30,284 nt of DNA. Origin: a virus. Made by a program: the position numbers and the translations under genes. Within the stretch, counting starts at the first letter, position 1, and each line of letters begins with the position of its first letter. Location: the IMG/VR virus record IMGVR_UViG_3300032304_001003, positions 1 to 30,284 of that record; one strand, written 5' to 3'. Below are positions 20,537-26,421 of the stretch, in pieces. The notes under the pieces were generated by a model. It made no database searches. It was given only the letters and a program-made list of their open reading frames with translations, and was not told the origin of the DNA.

Positions 20537-20856
20537 ACTCTAAACGATTCACCGCAGCCACATCGATCTCGTTCATTGGGATTGATAAATTCAAATCCCT
20601 CGTTGAGCCCTTTTTTAACCCAATCCACAGTTAATCCGTTTAGATACACAGAATCTTTTAGACTTACCCTAACAACGAAATCTGGATAGACAATGTTGTT
20701 GTCGTTGGGATCAAATTTATCGTCTCGTAGATATTCCAACACATAGGCCATTCCACTGCATCCTGTAGTTCTAACACCTATTCGAATGCCTTTACTTGCC
20801 TTTTGTTGTAACAAGGTTTTTACTTTGGCTACTGCTTGCTCAGTTAGTGTGATCAT
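20533..20856 (-). CDS. iscA: IscA-type (HesB family) A-type Fe-S carrier
   Basis: A-type iron-sulfur carrier that receives clusters from the IscU scaffold and passes them to client proteins. The three invariant cysteines are present: Cys33 in RTTGCSGMAYVLEY, and Cys99 and Cys101 in RCGCGESF. The length of 107 residues is normal for IscA. I chose ATG at 20856 (MITLTEQAV), because the in-frame TTG at 20877 would add seven unconserved residues. The start overlaps the end of iscU by 17 bases and the stop overlaps the radical SAM start by four, so translation is tightly coupled. The sequence looks closer to proteobacterial IscA (GVRTSGCSGMAYVLEF in E. coli, from memory) than to plastid or cyanobacterial homologues. 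Confidence 0.95.
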   Translation of the reverse strand: MITLTEQAVAKVKTLLQQKASKGIRIGVRTTGCSGMAYVLEYLRDDKFDPNDNNIVYPDFVVRVSLKDSVYLNGLTVDWVKKGLNEGFEFINPNERDRCGCGESFRV

Positions 20857-21229
20857 GTTTGGCTTTGTAGTCCGCAACTGCTGCCTTTATGGCATCTTCT
20901 GCTAGAATACTACAGTGTATCTTAACTGGAGGTAGGGCTAGTTCTTCGGCGATTTGGGAGTTTTTAAGATTAACAGCATCATTAATATGCATACCCTTAA
21001 CCCACTCTGTAACCAAACTCGAACTGGCGATTGCTGAACCGCAGCCATATGTCTTGAAACGAGCATCTCTAATAATACCATCTTCGTCCACCTTTATTTG
21101 TAATTTCATTACATCGCCGCAGGCAGGTGCTCCGACCATGCCGGTGCCTACTTCGGTGTCGTCTTTAGGAAACGATCCAACGTTGCGTGGATTTTCATAG
21201 TGATCAATAACTTTGTCGCTGTATGCCAT
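20840..21229 (-). CDS. iscU: IscU Fe-S cluster assembly scaffold
   Basis: Scaffold on which 2Fe-2S clusters are built with sulfur from the IscS desulfurase. The ligand set is intact: Cys37 and Asp39 in GAPACGDV, Cys63 in YGCGSAIASSS, and His105-Cys106 in KIHCSILAEDAI. The LPPVK motif at residues 99-103, which the HscA chaperone recognises in E. coli IscU, is also intact, so the phage protein could plug into a host HscA/HscB system. Its 129 residues match the family, and most positions agree with E. coli IscU as I remember it. No iscS, hscA, hscB or fdx is in the window. It lies three bases after the superoxide dismutase stop and is almost certainly co-transcribed with it. Acquisition from a proteobacterium is likely. 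Confidence 0.97.
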   Translation of the reverse strand: MAYSDKVIDHYENPRNVGSFPKDDTEVGTGMVGAPACGDVMKLQIKVDEDGIIRDARFKTYGCGSAIASSSLVTEWVKGMHINDAVNLKNSQIAEELALPPVKIHCSILAEDAIKAAVADYKAKHDHTN

Positions 21230-21232
21230 ATT

Positions 21233-21793
21233 TTATAATAAACGATCGTTAACTACATTCCAATCAATAATTTGCCAAATATTTTTGAGGTATTTTGACT
21301 TGTCTTGTTGGTAATCTAATGCCCACGCATGTTCCCATGCATCAACTAATAGTGCAATTTGCATGGTCTTTTTATATTCGTGATTGTGTATGGTATGCAA
21401 TTTACCGGCAGTATCCATGTAAATCCAATTGGAACCCTGTGCAGCCATGAACTCTTTTTCAAAAGCTTCTTTGAATTTTTCAAAACTTTGATATTCTTTT
21501 TCTATTAAAGTCTTACTGAGCCCCTCTGGTTTATTAGAAGTTTTAGGCGGGGTGAGATTTGAAAAAAAGATATTGTGTAGCATAGCGCCACCGTAGTTAA
21601 AATCCGGGTCGCCTTCGCCTGCATTGTAGCGTTCTGAATATTTGGCAGCTAGTCCGTCGTAATGATACTTGAGAGTATCCTCACTCATTATGGGATTTAA
21701 TTCTTTACGATTATATTTTAGTTTCAGCTGTTCCAATTTTTCATTCTTGGATTCTGCCAAACTTATAATATCTAGATACTTTTTCATGTCCAT
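21233..21793 (-). CDS. Fe/Mn-type superoxide dismutase family protein
   Basis: Converts superoxide to oxygen and peroxide. All four expected metal ligands can be placed: His44 (KYHY), His73 (AMLHNIFFSNL), and Asp151 and His155 in VDAWEHAW. Tyr52 matches the active-site Tyr34 of E. coli enzymes, and GSNWIYMD and IWQIIDWN match conserved family segments. Two positions differ from E. coli Fe and Mn enzymes: the gateway His30 position is Leu48, and the position of the solvent-bonding Gln146 is His138 (HNHE). His at the latter site is known in some other family branches. The length of 186 residues is slightly short. ATG at 21793 was chosen; Met3 is an alternative. It is the first gene of the Fe-S operon. 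Confidence 0.9.
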   Translation of the reverse strand: MDMKKYLDIISLAESKNEKLEQLKLKYNRKELNPIMSEDTLKYHYDGLAAKYSERYNAGEGDPDFNYGGAMLHNIFFSNLTPPKTSNKPEGLSKTLIEKEYQSFEKFKEAFEKEFMAAQGSNWIYMDTAGKLHTIHNHEYKKTMQIALLVDAWEHAWALDYQQDKSKYLKNIWQIIDWNVVNDRLL

Positions 21794-21797
21794 ATAA

Positions 21798-21815
21798 GAT
21801 ATTTAGTGTAAATAA
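21798..21815. promoter_or_regulatory. Divergent late-like motifs between sod and the Lys-rich gene
   Basis: On the minus strand CTAAATATC (21798-21806) lies upstream of sod; on the plus strand GTAAATAA (21808-21815) lies 20 bases before the ATG of the Lys-rich gene. Both carry the TAAATA core seen elsewhere in gaps. The 41-base region must hold the promoters for both genes, unless sod is read through from uvdE. Confidence 0.4.
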
Positions 21816-21834
21816 CGCACAAGGAGATTTTAAT

Positions 21835-22092
21835 ATGTTCGGTTTATTAAAGAAAATATTTGGTTCAAAACCAGCAGAAGCTGTTGCAGAAGTTCCGTAT
21901 AAAGTTGAAGCAGCACCAGCTGTTGAAGCAGCACCAGCTGTTGAAACTGTACCAGCTGTTGAAGTTGTAGTACAAGAGCCGCCTAAGACTGAAGTCCCTG
22001 CCAAAAAAGCAGAGCCAAAGAAAAGGGCCGCACCTGCAAAGAAAACAGCTCCTTCTGGAAAAAAAGCTCGCAAGCCAAAGTCAAAGGCCTAA
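21835..22092 (+). CDS. Bipolar Lys/Ala/Pro-rich small protein (85 aa)
   Basis: A strong AAGGAG site eight bases before ATG supports this plus-strand gene. Residues 1-10 (MFGLLKKIFG) form a short amphipathic, possibly membrane-touching segment. Residues 15-50 are acidic Ala/Val/Pro repeats (EAAPAVEAAPAVE). Residues 53-85 are strongly basic (KKAEPKKRAAPAKK...KKARKPKSKA), like histone H1 or AlgP tails. This layout suggests a DNA-binding or charge-bridging protein, possibly linked to the membrane (inference). It is divergent from sod and convergent with uvdE, whose 3' end it overlaps by 12 bases. It could be a nucleoid-binding or DNA-condensation factor; no family was recognised with certainty. 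A reverse-strand reading across the same bases was rejected. Confidence 0.78.
   Translation: MFGLLKKIFGSKPAEAVAEVPYKVEAAPAVEAAPAVETVPAVEVVVQEPPKTEVPAKKAEPKKRAAPAKKTAPSGKKARKPKSKA
21904..21966 (+). repeat. 18-base tandem repeats in the Lys/Ala/Pro-rich gene
   Basis: GTTGAAGCAGCACCAGCT occurs twice perfectly (21904-21939), then once with changes (21940-21957), followed by a partial copy. It encodes VEAAPA units of the acidic linker, so linker length may vary between relatives. Confidence 0.85.
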
Positions 22093-23103
22093 AGTTTTAG
22101 CTTGTTCATAAAGTGCAAAGCTGGCCAGATTCTTGGCCTTGCTTTCGCACATGATGTCTGCCCACGACCTGTGAGTTAATGCCCACTCGTTGACTGCGGT
22201 ATTCCAATAAAATCCCGAATGCGCTCTGAGCTTGGCTTTTTTGTAACCTGCTTCTAAGAGGGACGGAAGATCGGGGCGGATGTGTCTGGGATGGTCAATA
22301 AGACAGTCTTCCCGTGATACACTGTAATGTATAACAGGGCGCACACCACGCCAACTATCAGTAATCCTTTTAACACGATCGTCATTTGCTTCAATGTATT
22401 CTCCAGTTTTTACCCAATGATGGTGTATATCTAAAACCAAGGCACAGTGATCAACTAGTTCGAGACTAGCATCAATGCCCCAAGTCATTTCGTCGTTTTC
22501 AATTGTAAGACAGTTTCGAGCTTCGGGTGTCATCCTAGCCAACGCATCAATGACTCCCACCGGCCCTTGTTTGCCAGAGATATGAACATTGATTTTAAAA
22601 TCTTGAAATGTCTTACCATATCCCATCCATCTGGCCATATCCGCATGATACTCAAACTCCTCTATGCTGCGTTCTACAATGCCCGGGTTAACAGAAGCTA
22701 ATACGCAAAACTGCCCAGGGTGAAAGCTCAGTCGAACATTATTCTTGCGAGCCAAGTCGCCGACTTTGATAAACTCTTTTTCAGCATAGGCTCTAACATC
22801 AGATTGCTGCCAAAACCATTTCCAGCTAGGCTCAGTGTATACAGGCAGGATATCGCTACTAAGTCGGACCATTCTAAGATCTTCATCTAGTGTTCCTACT
22901 CTGTCTACCAACTTATAGCAGGCTTCTATGTTGCGTCTCATTAGATCCCAAAGACGCTGTTCAGCTTCCTGTGGATGTTCACGCAGCCATCGTACAGTAG
23001 TAGCACCTGTATTCAAGTCTCGATCTTTGGCATTGATTTTCATGCCATCAATTTCGGCAGGATCGTTGATCCACTTGCAGGCAAAGCCTAGTTTTTTAAT
23101 CAA
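22081..23103 (-). CDS. uvdE: UV damage endonuclease UvdE (UVDE)
   Basis: TIM-barrel endonuclease that nicks DNA 5' to UV photoproducts and starts alternative excision repair. Visible metal-site motifs are RLSFHPGQF (His128), INVHISGK (His174), LTIENDE (Glu202), VLDIHHHW (Asp225, His228), VIHYSVS (His259) and MCESKAKNLA (Glu320), matching the three-metal family layout. The 340 residues are full length. The start appears to be TTG at 23103, because IKKLGFACKWI directly precedes the conserved barrel and no ATG occurs before residue 21. It overlaps the end of the SH3-like gene by eight bases and should be transcribed from the sigma70-like promoter upstream of that gene. Phage copies would protect genomes of surface-water viruses. 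Confidence 0.93.
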   Translation of the reverse strand: MIKKLGFACKWINDPAEIDGMKINAKDRDLNTGATTVRWLREHPQEAEQRLWDLMRRNIEACYKLVDRVGTLDEDLRMVRLSSDILPVYTEPSWKWFWQQSDVRAYAEKEFIKVGDLARKNNVRLSFHPGQFCVLASVNPGIVERSIEEFEYHADMARWMGYGKTFQDFKINVHISGKQGPVGVIDALARMTPEARNCLTIENDEMTWGIDASLELVDHCALVLDIHHHWVKTGEYIEANDDRVKRITDSWRGVRPVIHYSVSREDCLIDHPRHIRPDLPSLLEAGYKKAKLRAHSGFYWNTAVNEWALTHRSWADIMCESKAKNLASFALYEQAKTLGL

Positions 23104-23374
23104 TTTTTACTTTCGCTGAAATTACATTGGCGATACGGAAGGAGCGCCATTCCTTTTTATCCAAACACCAAACGCTCATTACATCTGGGTTTTCTTTTTT
23201 AACCTTAGGTATTTCTCCTTCGGCAAGCACTTTAGGTTCTGGTGCAGGCGGAACGATCTGTGGATCAAGTGTACAAGGCATTGTACGCACTTCGCCGTTT
23301 ACTTTGGTAAATTCTACAACACACTCGCCGGTATGTAGTAGTTCGAATAGTTGTTCACGTGTAAAATTAGTCAT
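23096..23374 (-). CDS. SH3/WYL-like beta-barrel small protein (92 aa)
   Basis: This is a conserved phage small protein. Residues 5-40 (REQLFELLHTGECVVEFTKV..GEVRTMPCTL) and 68-85 (VWCLDKKEWRSFRIANV) match a family I recall from T4-like cyanophages, annotated as SH3-fold or WYL-like. A Pro/Lys-rich linker (PPAPEPKVLAEGEIPKVKK) separates the two parts. The ATG at 23374 fits the family N-terminus. A perfect sigma70 promoter and a 19-base palindrome occupy the 18 bases before it and the 3' end of the upstream gene, leaving no room for a ribosome site, so the transcript may be leaderless. Its stop overlaps the TTG start of uvdE. A nucleic-acid-binding or regulatory role is possible; no function is established. 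Confidence 0.85.
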   Translation of the reverse strand: MTNFTREQLFELLHTGECVVEFTKVNGEVRTMPCTLDPQIVPPAPEPKVLAEGEIPKVKKENPDVMSVWCLDKKEWRSFRIANVISAKVKID

Positions 23375-23392
23375 ACTGTTATTATAACAGTA
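23374..23392. repeat. 19-base palindrome over the -10 and start codon
   Basis: TACTGTTATTATAACAGTA is a perfect inverted repeat with 9-base arms around one central base. It exactly fills the gap between the stop of the glycosyltransferase gene and the ATG of the SH3-like gene and covers the TATAAT. It looks like an operator for a dimeric repressor, though an RNA hairpin is an alternative if transcription reads through from upstream. Confidence 0.7.
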
Positions 23393-23409
23393 TCAGCACC
23401 AGTTGTCAA
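23381..23409 (-). promoter_or_regulatory. Perfect sigma70 promoter for the SH3-like gene and uvdE
   Basis: Minus strand: TTGACA (23404-23409), 17 bases, TATAAT (23381-23386). The -35 lies within the last codons of the glycosyltransferase gene. The expected transcription start is about 23374, the A of the downstream ATG, implying a leaderless or nearly leaderless mRNA. The -10 sits at the centre of a 19-base palindrome. Confidence 0.85.
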
Positions 23410-24187
23410 TGACAAATTTATCTTGTACATCGCAGGGCTTTGGATCGCCGTGGAATACAGTTACACAACAACCATCTCTAGGCTTAACTGAATTATTCAC
23501 AGTTTTAAAATTCCTAGAGCCGTTTTTAACTTCTAATTCGTTCTTAGATCTAACTTCCCATTTATAACTTTGGATCCATTCTTCTGGCCAAAATTTAATA
23601 TCAGATTTGGCAATTTTCCAAATCCAATCTTGATCACCCTGAAGCCGTTGAGCGGAGAATACATCTTTTTTATATTCGTCCCATACTCGTGTCTGTGTGC
23701 CGTGTATCCAACTCATTGTAGAACTGTTTAGGTAGTTCCACCCGGGATGAAATTTTCTATTGAAATCTCGTATTCCTAAAAATTGATCGTGTTGATTTGC
23801 CACTAGCTTGTTTAAATTGTCGTGCAACACTATGTCAAGATCGAAATACAGAATTCTTCCACCTAGCGGAAGATTGGGATCAAACATATGAACCTTGTGC
23901 CACCACCCTTTTTTATAGTTGGCATTTGGTTGATATATTGTTTCTACTCCGTCGATTGGATGACGGTCGTCGGTTAGGCAAACAATCTTATGAGGGATAG
24001 TCAAATGTCTGTTGACCATGTTGCGTAAACGTTCTACGTATTCTCTTCCGTACAACGGCCCGAACTTGACACACATCACAGTTATGGTATCGGGATAGGT
24101 CACTGATGTAGATTGAAAAAACTCTTGCTCGGACCGAGCTCGTTTCTCGGCCTTAAGCCTGCGTTTTTCTTCTTTTGACAATTCCAT
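23393..24187 (-). CDS. Glycosyltransferase, GT-A fold with DxD motif (264 aa)
   Basis: Predicted sugar transferase. The metal/nucleotide-sugar motif is DLD at 116-118 within [15 protein letters not shown], with QGDQDWIW at 183-190 and a C-terminal VFHGDPKP at 244-251, a pattern like family 8 enzymes. The first 20 residues are a charged Lys/Arg/Glu helix ([14 protein letters not shown]) encoded within the overlap with kdsA; an internal start would lose it, but ATG 24187 is the only upstream ATG. The gene overlaps kdsA by 35 bases, so the two are co-expressed and may both act on cell-envelope sugars. The acceptor is unknown and could be host lipopolysaccharide, a phage glycoprotein or DNA. No membrane segment is visible. 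Confidence 0.83.
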   Translation of the reverse strand: MELSKEEKRRLKAEKRARSEQEFFQSTSVTYPDTITVMCVKFGPLYGREYVERLRNMVNRHLTIPHKIVCLTDDRHPIDGVETIYQPNANYKKGWWHKVHMFDPNLPLGGRILYFDLDIVLHDNLNKLVANQHDQFLGIRDFNRKFHPGWNYLNSSTMSWIHGTQTRVWDEYKKDVFSAQRLQGDQDWIWKIAKSDIKFWPEEWIQSYKWEVRSKNELEVKNGSRNFKTVNNSVKPRDGCCVTVFHGDPKPCDVQDKFVIDNWC

Positions 24188-24992
24188 CTATGGCTACCAG
24201 TTCCTCTAAGATATCTTTAAGATTATCTAGTTTAATCATGTTTGGTCCGTCGCTGGGCGCATTATCCGGATCTTCGTGTGTTTCTATAAACATACCTGCT
24301 ACGCAACCTGTAGCTACAGCAGCTCTCGCCAAGTAGGGTACCATGGTCCGATCTCCGCCTGATCTTTCTCCCATTCCTCCAGGCTGCTGAACAGAATGTG
24401 TGGCATCAAAGACCACTGGATACCCGGTGCTTGCCATAATAGGCAAACTACGCATATCCACAACAAGATTATTGTACCCATGAGTATATCCTCTTTCACA
24501 TAACATAATGCGTTCATTACCGGTTGAAGCGATCTTTGCCGCAACATTTTTCATATCGTGAGGTGCTAAAAATTGCCCTTTCTTGACATTGATAGCACGA
24601 CCAGTAGCGCCAGCCGCAAGTAACAGATCAGTCTGTCTGCATAGGAATGCAGGAATTTGTAACACGTCAATGCCAGCATCGGAACAAAGGTTTGCTTGAT
24701 AGGTTTCATGAATGTCTGTAAGCACTGGAATACCTAACTCATGTTTAATAGCATTCAGTATTTGTAGACCTTGATCGATGCCTATTCCTCTCTGAGTATT
24801 AACACTGCTTCGATTGGCTTTGTCAAAACTGCTTTTATAAATTAGATCGATATCTAATTGGTCGCAGATTTCTTTTATCCGCCCGGCAGTGTTTTCCGCA
24901 TGGTCCTGACTTTCAATTTGACAAGGACCTGCAATAAGAAAGAATTTATTGTTGTTGTTGGCAACAATTCGATTAATTGAAAATGTACGCAT
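24153..24992 (-). CDS. kdsA: KDO-8-phosphate synthase
   Basis: Condenses phosphoenolpyruvate with arabinose-5-phosphate to make KDO-8-phosphate, the first committed step to the KDO of the lipopolysaccharide inner core. The family signatures are complete: [80 protein letters not shown] and [17 protein letters not shown]. Cys24, His199, Glu237 and Asp248 match the ligands of metal-dependent enzymes, so this is that class, not the metal-free E. coli type with Asn at the Cys position. The 279 residues are full length. It follows the 52-residue membrane protein by eight bases and overlaps the glycosyltransferase. It suggests the phage reshapes or maintains host lipopolysaccharide (inference). Confidence 0.96.
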   Translation of the reverse strand: MRTFSINRIVANNNNKFFLIAGPCQIESQDHAENTAGRIKEICDQLDIDLIYKSSFDKANRSSVNTQRGIGIDQGLQILNAIKHELGIPVLTDIHETYQANLCSDAGIDVLQIPAFLCRQTDLLLAAGATGRAINVKKGQFLAPHDMKNVAAKIASTGNERIMLCERGYTHGYNNLVVDMRSLPIMASTGYPVVFDATHSVQQPGGMGERSGGDRTMVPYLARAAVATGCVAGMFIETHEDPDNAPSDGPNMIKLDNLKDILEELVAIDGIVKRRKTQA

Positions 24993-25000
24993 ATTTTTAT

Positions 25001-25159
25001 TTACCAGTGTCTAATGACTCCGGCAACAATAAAAAGATTTGTAATGATATAGCAGAGAACAATGGCGGTTCTAACTAGTGCTACCATATCAGCTTCCTGT
25101 TTGGTAGCACCAGCTTTTTCACCCAATGCCTTGGCCCATATTCTCCAAAACTTGCGCAT
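25001..25159 (-). CDS. Small membrane protein (52 aa)
   Basis: This short gene fills the gap between queD and kdsA. It starts at an ATG overlapping the queD stop (TGATG) and ends at TAA. The N-terminal half is charged ([20 protein letters not shown]) and the second half ([24 protein letters not shown]) is one clear transmembrane helix, ending RHW. I recall similar [13 protein letters not shown] proteins in many T4-like cyanophages, usually as hypotheticals. Tight coupling to queD and the eight-base gap to kdsA place it in the same transcript. Its function is unknown; inner-membrane targeting is likely. Confidence 0.85.
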   Translation of the reverse strand: MRKFWRIWAKALGEKAGATKQEADMVALVRTAIVLCYIITNLFIVAGVIRHW

Positions 25160-25674
25160 CAGCCCTCATAGGTCGCTGAGTTAGCACCGTGTTCAAATAC
25201 TTCGACTGATTTAACTCTTACTGTCGGGTTTAATGGATACCGCATAGTTCCTGAAGCGATTAGTTCTGCCATTTTATCGTAACATAATTTGGCAAACATT
25301 TCACAGCCCACTCCGGGTACAATACGTAAATCACATACTGCACCTCGTTCGTAAGGAACAGTGCTTTCTGGATTAACTGACCCCATGTCTACCATTTGGT
25401 TCATGTGCTTAAAAAACGGCAACATTGGATCATCTTCGGCAACTACTAAAGTGTGATCGAACATGCTGTCAGCCCATGCTTTGAATTCTTTGAGACCGCC
25501 AAAGTCCATACACCAGTTTTTTTCATCTAGTGTATCGCATTCAAATACTAATTTGATACCGAGTGAATAACCATGTAGTGTAGAACAATGGCTGTGCGTG
25601 GCACGCCATTGTCTAAAACAGCATGATAAGCCGCGGTCGTTACCGTATGTTTTTGTTGAAAGATATTTCGCCAT
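25159..25674 (-). CDS. queD: QueD/6-pyruvoyl-tetrahydropterin synthase family protein
   Basis: Family members make 6-carboxy-tetrahydropterin from dihydroneopterin triphosphate, the second step towards preQ0 and queuosine. Seen motifs are GLSCCFRQWRATHSHCSTLH followed by GYSLGIKLVFE, NWCMDFGGLKEFKAW, MFDHTLVVAEDDP, PGVGCEMFAKL and VKSVEVFEHGANSATY. The usual zinc HGH triad appears as SHC...LHGY, which is typical of the phage subfamily as I remember it but makes the exact ligands uncertain. The start at 25674 is decided by a perfect AGGAGG six bases upstream; an upstream in-frame start would run through it. No queC, queE or folE is in the window, so the product may feed DNA modification genes elsewhere or a host pathway. 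Confidence 0.9.
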   Translation of the reverse strand: MAKYLSTKTYGNDRGLSCCFRQWRATHSHCSTLHGYSLGIKLVFECDTLDEKNWCMDFGGLKEFKAWADSMFDHTLVVAEDDPMLPFFKHMNQMVDMGSVNPESTVPYERGAVCDLRIVPGVGCEMFAKLCYDKMAELIASGTMRYPLNPTVRVKSVEVFEHGANSATYEG

Positions 25675-25680
25675 CTCTTG

Positions 25681-25686
25681 CCTCCT
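25681..25686 (-). promoter_or_regulatory. Perfect Shine-Dalgarno AGGAGG for queD
   Basis: AGGAGG on the minus strand is followed by six bases and the ATG of queD. It fixes the start and is the strongest ribosome site I saw in the window, suggesting high translation of queD. Confidence 0.85.
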
Positions 25687-25722
25687 GTGCATAATGAGAG
25701 TAAGTTTGATGACATGCAGAAT

Positions 25723-26421
25723 TTATAAAGCGGGTTGAATGCCATGAAAGACCGCTGTGTCTAATTTAGACTCTGTATTTAACACCAGTGACATGAAGTC
25801 AGACACAATCATGAACTGAACATTTTGTAGTTTCCATTCTTTCGGAATACTCCACTCTAGTTCATTAATTATAACAAATTTCTTGTGATAAAGTCTAGAC
25901 ATAGTTTTACCAATTTGTCTTATCCAGTATGCGGGATCAACCGCATTAGATTCTGTTTTTGCATAGTTGGTTGTTCCTTTGTACACATTGTTTAGTTTAT
26001 TGTGCTTGCCATAAAGATCAAACCCAATGAGGAATACGGTATCGGAAAGTGAAGCACCGATTACAACAGCGTAAGATCCGCTGCCCCAGTTTAGCGGATC
26101 GTCATCGGGTGTAATGCCCGTATAAGGAATAGGAGGAACTTCGACTATGTTTTTATTTTTTTTAATTTTTCTAAAATAATGGAACCAATCTTTTCTAACA
26201 TGTATTTTAGAATTCTTTGTTGCCGGATTATTAGTAACTTCTTCAGCCATACGTCGATCAAAACAAACAAGATGATCGGACATAAAGTCTCGATGCAGAG
26301 CGTTGCACCCCACAGTGATAAACTTCTCTTGGAGAAGTTTTAAATCAATATCTTTTCGGCTTTCGCCGTTGCCTATGACTAAACTAGGCTTATCTAATGT
26401 CGCCGAATCTATGCCAGACAC
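25723..26421 (-). CDS. Sialyltransferase/DUF115-like nucleotide-sugar protein (232 aa)
   Basis: Residues 12-40 (SLVIGNGESRKDID...FITVGCNAL) and 112-140 (NWGSGSYAVVIGASL...VFLIGFDLYG) resemble, by eye, the two Rossmann-like motifs of family 42 sialyltransferases such as Campylobacter CstII (GNGPSL..ID and SSGVYM..IALGY..IYLSGIDFY), and also the related DUF115 proteins. The catalytic residues cannot be confirmed by eye. The start is GTG at 26421, 32 bases inside the upstream fibre-like gene; no in-frame ATG exists before the conserved GNGES. A 48-base gap with the queD ribosome site follows. Position beside kdsA and a glycosyltransferase fits envelope-sugar modification (inference). It could equally be an uncharacterised phage nucleotide-binding protein. 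Confidence 0.72.
   Translation of the reverse strand: MSGIDSATLDKPSLVIGNGESRKDIDLKLLQEKFITVGCNALHRDFMSDHLVCFDRRMAEEVTNNPATKNSKIHVRKDWFHYFRKIKKNKNIVEVPPIPYTGITPDDDPLNWGSGSYAVVIGASLSDTVFLIGFDLYGKHNKLNNVYKGTTNYAKTESNAVDPAYWIRQIGKTMSRLYHKKFVIINELEWSIPKEWKLQNVQFMIVSDFMSLVLNTESKLDTAVFHGIQPAL

Noticed and set aside
21741-22073. 110-residue minus-strand open frame over the Lys-rich gene
   Set aside because: The plus-strand reading has AAGGAG at good spacing and a sensible head-linker-tail layout; the minus reading is an Ala/Gly/Phe mirror and overlaps sod.
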